The notes below the pieces were generated by a model that made no database searches, was not told where the DNA came from, and saw only the letters and a program-made list of their open reading frames with translations. DNA of 64,000 nucleotides from Formicarius rufipectus (Eukaryota; Chordata; Aves; Passeriformes; Formicariidae). Every line of letters starts with the position of its first letter. The stretch's first letter is position 1. The stretch is from positions 838,316-902,315 of the forward strand of contig VXAU01001334.1 in assembly GCA_013399695.1 (NCBI GenBank), read 5' to 3'. Below, in pieces: positions 60,161 through 64,000 of the stretch. The position numbers and the translations under genes were made by a program.

Positions 60161-63100
60161 GCACTTTGAGAACAACTAACATTTTTAATTTTGGGGCCAT
60201 TCAGATGATGAAATGTAGTGATTCTGTCCTGTATGCATACAGATTGTGTTAGGCATACCCAAAGTGATTCTATATGCTGATGTTTGTTCAAACACAACTG
60301 AAATTTATAGCTACACAGCATGTAATACATTGACATTGGCAGCAGAATTGCAGCTTGATGTGTGCCAAAATGAACTGACCAATGTTGCTTTTGTTCGCTG
60401 TATGTTTTTTTCCCCACCTCTGTTTGAATTTCTTTCAGTTACAAAAACTTATCTCCTTTATTACCAGCAGAGGACAAACTTAATACTTGCATTAAGGCAA
60501 TCTATCTCCCTCTTGCTACTTTAGTAATTTTTCCATGGACCAAGGTAGTTGTTCCCTTAGGAACTAAGGCTTCGTGACTGCAGTGAGAGTGAATACCACC
60601 CCAGGGGTAAGAACTGACTGCAGTCGCACACCCAGTTCCTTGAGAATTTAGTGCTAAGCAGCCTCCTTCAAAGCTGTGAGCTTGACGAGTGATACCTTGT
60701 GATAAACCCTTCCCTTAGCCAGCGTATTATTGTTCAGCTGCAGTTAACACAGCCCAGTAAGCTTATCTTTTCACTGTCCAAGAATCAGCTGTGCTTTGCC
60801 TGAAAAGATGAATTTGTTCTAGAGATTTGGTGTTTTTGCTTAAACCCATATATTTTACAGAGATTAAATGACTGTTAGTAAACCAAGCCTGGATAGCCCT
60901 AGTCGGAGAAGTATTTAGCTTTCTGCAATTGCCAGCAAGCATGGGGAGAACCTGTCTCATACACAGGGTTTCATCATTTGTGCTCTGTGTCTGAGTGGTC
61001 ATCTGGAGGAGAAGAGTGGTCTCCTCTATCCCAGGGAGCCCTCAGAGGATGTGAGGAGGGAGGAAATGAGCGGGGACACTTTTCTCTTTCTCACTTGGTG
61101 GTGCTCTTAAGCAGATATTTTCAACTCACAAAATTGTTTCATTTTAACAAAAATTAGGAGTTTTAGCTTGTTTGCTTTAAATGTGAATCCAACCTTCACT
61201 GAGGTGACCAACCTTGTTTATAATGACTGTACCTAGGCAGGAGCTGTAATGATAGGTATTCAGACCTTTATGAAGCTGGTTGGCATAATTTGCTTGGTTG
61301 AGACCTAAATTAATCTTATGCTTAATACACATGGAGAAGTAGGTGAAAAATTGAATATACTGCCTGCTGCAACCCTCTAGAGCCAGCATTGCAGGCCAGG
61401 GACTGGCTGATGCTGAGTCCATGGCAGCTCTCACCATTGTCTACTTCATGTGCCTTCAAAATAAAAGTAATACATTTCATGCCACCCACAGTGTAAGGTT
61501 TGTGCTTTGGAGCAGGGTTAGATCTCTAAATTGACTAAAGATGCTTCTGTTCACACGATAGCATAGGAATTAGCATATGAATGTCCTTTAAATAAACATG
61601 ACAAGTTTTGCTGTAATCACTCTTGGTTTACAGAATTTGCCAGAAGCAAGGTGACAAGGAAGAAGCTTGGCAGTGTAGAGTAAGCCAGGAGAAGTTGTTA
61701 GCTTCTTGCTTTCTTACCCTATACTTAGAATCCAAGAAACCATCTTTTCAGGAGATGCAATTATTACTTCTTTTCTGTTAGAGGGGTGTTTGTATGGAAT
61801 ATATTTCTTAGCAGCGTAAGTACATCTTTGGCATGTCAGACTTAGCTCTGTTGAAAAGATAACTTCACTTAAAACTGATAGCATCTCAAAATACGTCATC
61901 TGTCATGTAGGATTAGCAGGAATTAGGTTCTTGTATTTTAGAGTTGTGTTCTGGAGACCATGTATTTGTGAGAAAATACATGCATAGACAGTTTTATGTT
62001 TTATTATCAATCCAGCTGTACCTGTAATGGAACTTTCAGCCTAAAGGATTGAACAAGACAGTTGACAAAGCATTTTTTACATGTTAGGGATTAGATCAGT
62101 CCTTCTTGAGCTGTACTGAGGTTAAAAGCACTTCCCTTCTTATAACTTAGATAATGACACAGCATGAAACTGGGTAATAGAAAGGTCACATTACAGAAAC
62201 CGTTGCTACAAGAAGTACGCCTGCCAATATTTGCAACCCAGCGTCTTGTGGCTCACAACTCGTTTTGTGAAGATTAGTTTTATTGGGCCCACTGCTACTT
62301 TTGTGCCAGTAGCATTGCACCATCTGCTTACTTAGTTGCAATTATTTTCCTTATGACTTATAATGACTGTTAATTTCAACTTTCTCAGTTCCTGAGTTTT
62401 GAAAAATGCTTAAGCAAGTTGCTCAAGAGGGACAGTTGTCAGCATGATTAATCCATACAGGGATTATGATAGCTAAACTAATGCCCTGATGAGAACAAGA
62501 TACAGCCCTGCCTTAATCATTTTAAGCATAACATCATTCCTACAAATGTGAAAAATTATGTTTTTAATAAGCTTAGGAGAAGAATTCACAAAATAATTTT
62601 GTTTATCAGCCTATATGAGTCCAATATTTGCAAGTATGTCAAACATCTCCTTTTCAAAAATGAGATGCATTCATAGTAGAGTCATCTACAGGAACTCAGG
62701 ATCTTGCAGATTTAATCTTATTTAAAATCTCTATATCTTTGCAGTGGAGATTTAATATAATTAGAAACATACAACAAGTTAATTTATTCCTGGAATTCAT
62801 CATGAAAAAACAATAACAAAGACCGGATATATCTTTCCAGTCTAGCAAGATTGGTTGAGACCTGGATGATGCCTATGGTAAAATTGCAGAACAGAAAGTA
62901 ACATCTCCTATGTTCTGGCCCTTAGACAAATATGCAAATTCTCTTTTAGGCCAACAGGAACAAACCATATACATATCTGGTCCACTGGAATTTTTTTATT
63001 TTTTTTTTTGTGGCAGAAAATGGGAACTACAGAACTATAAAGGAAGAAAATATGGCTCTTGTTTAAACTCCTGTCGTTCCTTTGTTACACAACAAGATCT

Positions 63101-64000
63101 TCTACTACTTGCTTTCAAACTGCAGTACCTTTCATTGTACAGGTGTAAGAATAGTAATCAGTGGCCCTGGTTTTGGAAATGCTTGAGGATTGTTTCGTCT
63201 GGATAAGTATCTTTTCTCTGCATTAGAGAGTGCAGAGAATGGAGCCATGCAATTGAATAGTCAACTACTATCCAGCAGCGAGAAGACCAGGCAGACTTTC
63301 CTTCGTATGTCATTTTGGGGAAAGTATTCTATTTTTACAGTCCATGAATCACTAGAATTGCAGAGGCTAGAAGAGGCAGGGTGTTAGTACATGGTAACTG
63401 ACAAGAATCACTTCCAAGTAAATTTGCACAGTAATCATGTGTTTATAGGAAGTAAATTAAAAATAAATCTAAAAAAAACGGTGATGTCCTATTGGCACAC
63501 CTTAGTATGCATATAGTGTTGTTGTAAATGAGTTTACAAGTCTTATTTGGGCTTGTGTACTTGACTTTGGTACTAAGTAGTATAATCTAACCATAACCTA
63601 GACTCAAAAGGAGGATGGGGGAGTTTAGGACAGAGCCAGGTTTGGCTTCTATCTTTGATAGTTTATGAAGTTCATAGTCAACACCTTCCCTGGCTTATTC
63701 TTTTAACCTCTCATGGCTGAGTGGACAGGACCCTTCCCCCACAGCCAGCGACTGCCTGCCTTGCAGGTGAGCCACAACCTGCCAGCAACACCTTGGCCGT
63801 GTGCCTGGGTGGCAGCTAAATTAGTTGCACAGATACTGTGTCAGCCACAGAACCTGAGCATGCCCCTGTGTTTCCTTGTGAGCAGCTGGACATTATGTGC
63901 CCGCAGAGGCTTTGGGGAGGGTGGGAAAGGGTGCTGATGTGTCAGGAAAGCGAATGTGTTTGGAAGTTCAGTTTCTTTTACTCCTGTTTTGCTGCGCTGG
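60161..64000 (+). other. LHFPL2 intron after first coding exon; no further exon found
   Basis: The second coding exon should start with the rest of the Gly codon followed by the hydrophobic end of TM3. I found no such frame preceded by an acceptor. A GC-richer patch at 63710-63940 has a donor-like TTGCAG/GTGAGC but no LHFPL2-like peptide. Otherwise it is AT-rich intron sequence with minor T- and A-runs. Confidence 0.65.

Noticed and set aside
63710..63940. 74-codon frame with a donor-like site as the next LHFPL2 exon
   Set aside because: The peptide has no TM3/TM4 pattern and nothing resembling the LHFPL2 C-terminal half.
1..64000. CRISPR array, tRNA or other structured RNA gene, endogenous retrovirus, prokaryotic-type operon
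   Set aside because: No regularly spaced repeats, no tRNA A/B box pairs, no paired LTRs or gag-pol motifs, and no tightly packed frames were seen on either strand.

Overview
This looks like a bird nuclear genome, most likely a stretch of the Z chromosome. It is AT-rich, has no operon-like gene packing, and contains several decayed CR1-type LINE fragments with the avian 8-bp tail style. The only recognisable gene is LHFPL2, which lies on 5q14 in human, in a region syntenic with the avian Z. The Z assignment is inference from synteny. The species cannot be told from the sequence.

Layout: about 59 kb on the left holds no convincing protein-coding exon. It contains a plus-strand CR1 3' fragment (2.3-2.7 kb), a nested CR1 cluster (15.4-18.2 kb), another CR1 3' end (19.15-19.44 kb), and a 5'-truncated, frameshifted non-CR1 LINE with a candidate target-site duplication (44.6-45.76 kb). 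There are also several G/T-rich or poly-A simple repeats and a few short tandem duplications. The rest is unique AT-rich sequence, parts of which read like conserved non-coding DNA, although that cannot be shown without an alignment.

At 59.34-60.15 kb lies the first coding exon of LHFPL2 on the plus strand. It has a polypyrimidine tract with two tandem AG acceptors, a 5' UTR holding three short upstream ORFs, the start codon at 59725 and a GTATGT donor at 60155. It encodes residues 1-143, about the N-terminal 60 per cent of the four-membrane-segment protein. The remaining coding exons were not found in the last 3.8 kb and should lie downstream. Because the coding exon begins at a splice acceptor, at least one untranslated exon must lie upstream. 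Much of the window is therefore probably 5' intron or upstream regulatory sequence of LHFPL2.

I found no CRISPR array, RNA gene, endogenous retrovirus or gene cluster, and nothing that I can defend as a new biological system. The findings below are local structural observations that can be checked.
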